7,457 nucleotides of DNA from Candidatus Bathyarchaeota archaeon. Lineage in GTDB: Archaea; Thermoproteota; Bathyarchaeia; Bathyarchaeales; UBA233. The stretch spans positions 1 through 7,457 of the forward strand of contig QMXC01000053.1 of the NCBI GenBank assembly GCA_003661945.1, read 5' to 3'. The notes beneath the pieces were generated by a model. It was not told the DNA's origin, did no database searches, and worked only from the letters and a program-made list of their open reading frames with translations. This document shows, one piece after another, positions 6,994 through 7,457 of the stretch (positions are counted from its first letter, which is position 1; each line of letters opens with the position of its first letter). A program made the position numbers and the translations under genes.

Positions 6994-7010
6994 TGCTTTA
7001 AATTCTTTCG
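6994..7010 (-). promoter_or_regulatory. Candidate archaeal TATA-box promoter of pyrG
   Basis: The minus strand reads CGAAAGAATTTAAAGCA here: a purine/A-rich BRE-like element (CGAAAG) directly followed by a TATA-like AATTTAAAG centred near 7000. Archaeal transcription normally starts about 25 bp downstream, here near 6974. This would leave a short leader of about 20 nt holding the GGAGGAG ribosome binding site before the GTG at 6951. It lies in the 76-bp gap after the upstream gene, so pyrG probably has its own promoter and heads the transcription unit. Confidence 0.45.
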
Positions 7011-7027
7011 ATGAAACAATAGGGTAG

Positions 7028-7423
7028 TTATTCTCCGGCTTGAGACAGCAACTCCCTTATTTGGCTGTCGTCCAAAGCTAAACCATGCAGAAATTTGCCC
7101 CTACGCAAGGTTTCGGCGAGAAACGTCTCCTTAACTGGAAGGGGCTTAGAAAACTTCTTCATAAACGTGAGGTCGATTGCTGTTTTCCATCCGTGCTGTT
7201 CGCACAGCCGCTTCTCTTCTTCGGACAAATCTGCAAATTCCCGAGTAGTTCCGATTATGCCGAATCCTATGAAACTGTCGCCTTTGTCGGTTTTATGAGC
7301 GAAAATGATTATCTGTCCGGTTGCCCATTTCCTGTAGATGCTCGTATAATAGCTCATAGAATCAAAAACCTGCTGCACCCATTCTTTATGCTTTATCCGA
7401 AGGATATATCCGGCTGGAAACAT
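7028..7423 (-). CDS. Small PUA/EVE-like domain protein, function unknown
   Basis: A complete 131-residue soluble protein. An in-frame TAG four codons before the ATG at 7423 shows that it is not the tail of a longer gene. It opens with GYILRIKHKEWVQQVF, followed by a strand pair around a glycine turn (GQIIIFAHKTDKGDSFIGFGIIG, about 36-58) and a later KTAIDLTFMKKFSKPLPVKET segment (about 80-100), ending in HGLALDDSQIRELL. The order (N-terminal strand, variable helix, 'on-demand visible' strand pair, then a basic strand and Pro-rich loop) resembles PUA-like barrels such as EVE or ASCH domains, which often bind RNA or modified bases. I do not recognise a specific family, so RNA or modified-nucleotide binding is inference. 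It is 76 bp upstream of pyrG on the same strand, but pyrG seems to have its own promoter, so co-transcription is uncertain. Confidence 0.6.
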   Translation of the reverse strand: MFPAGYILRIKHKEWVQQVFDSMSYYTSIYRKWATGQIIIFAHKTDKGDSFIGFGIIGTTREFADLSEEEKRLCEQHGWKTAIDLTFMKKFSKPLPVKETFLAETLRRGKFLHGLALDDSQIRELLSQAGE

Positions 7424-7457
7424 ACTCTTCAGCTAATAAGGAATTGTTATTCTTAAC

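Noticed and set aside
7085..7456. Open plus-strand frame of 123 codons opposite the PUA/EVE-like gene
   Set aside because: It is antisense to a frame with coherent domain-like sequence; its own translation is compositionally odd (Cys/Phe rich) and resembles no family.

Overview
The window looks archaeal, of moderate GC, and most likely from the Thermoproteota side of the tree (Bathyarchaeia-like). This placement rests on protein style and promoter layout and was not tested by a search. The supporting observations are a TATA-type promoter with little leader ahead of pyrG, GTG and TTG starts backed by Shine-Dalgarno motifs, an archaeal UPF0104-type membrane protein, and a HypE-like PurM-fold protein.

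Layout. The left edge holds the 3' end of a plus-strand gene, probably a family 2 glycosyltransferase (ends at 206). Everything else is on the minus strand. Reading in the direction of transcription: a small PUA/EVE-like protein (7423-7028); a promoter near 7000; CTP synthase pyrG (6951-5326); a flippase-like polytopic membrane protein (5306-4218); a xylose-isomerase-like TIM-barrel protein whose ATG overlaps the preceding stop (4221-3478); a threonine synthase-like protein fused to a C-terminal winged helix (3448-2030); a perfect 10-bp inverted repeat (1986-2007); an ECF transporter S component (1972-1244); and an AIR synthase/HypE-like protein (1224-211), which meets the left-edge gene tail to tail 4 bp apart. 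All gaps are under 80 bp, so there are no long non-coding stretches and no tRNA, rRNA, CRISPR or mobile element was seen.

How the genes may work together. pyrG, the flippase-like gene and the TIM-barrel gene are tightly packed and probably co-transcribed; a link to lipid-linked sugar or envelope chemistry is inference. The threonine synthase-like gene, the palindrome and the ECF gene form the most interesting part. The enzyme-like domain keeps the fold signatures of the PLP fold-type II family, but the codon for the Schiff-base lysine reads arginine (SYRDR where family members have SFKDR), and the protein ends in a PadR-type winged helix. A symmetric operator-like site lies immediately after this gene and 13 bp ahead of the start of a probable vitamin or small-molecule importer. 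This suggests a catalytically dead biosynthetic enzyme that has become a ligand-sensing transcription factor, comparable in logic to bacterial MocR/PdxR regulators (helix-turn-helix plus aminotransferase fold) but built on a different PLP fold. The architecture and the substitution are read directly from the sequence; the regulatory circuit is a hypothesis.
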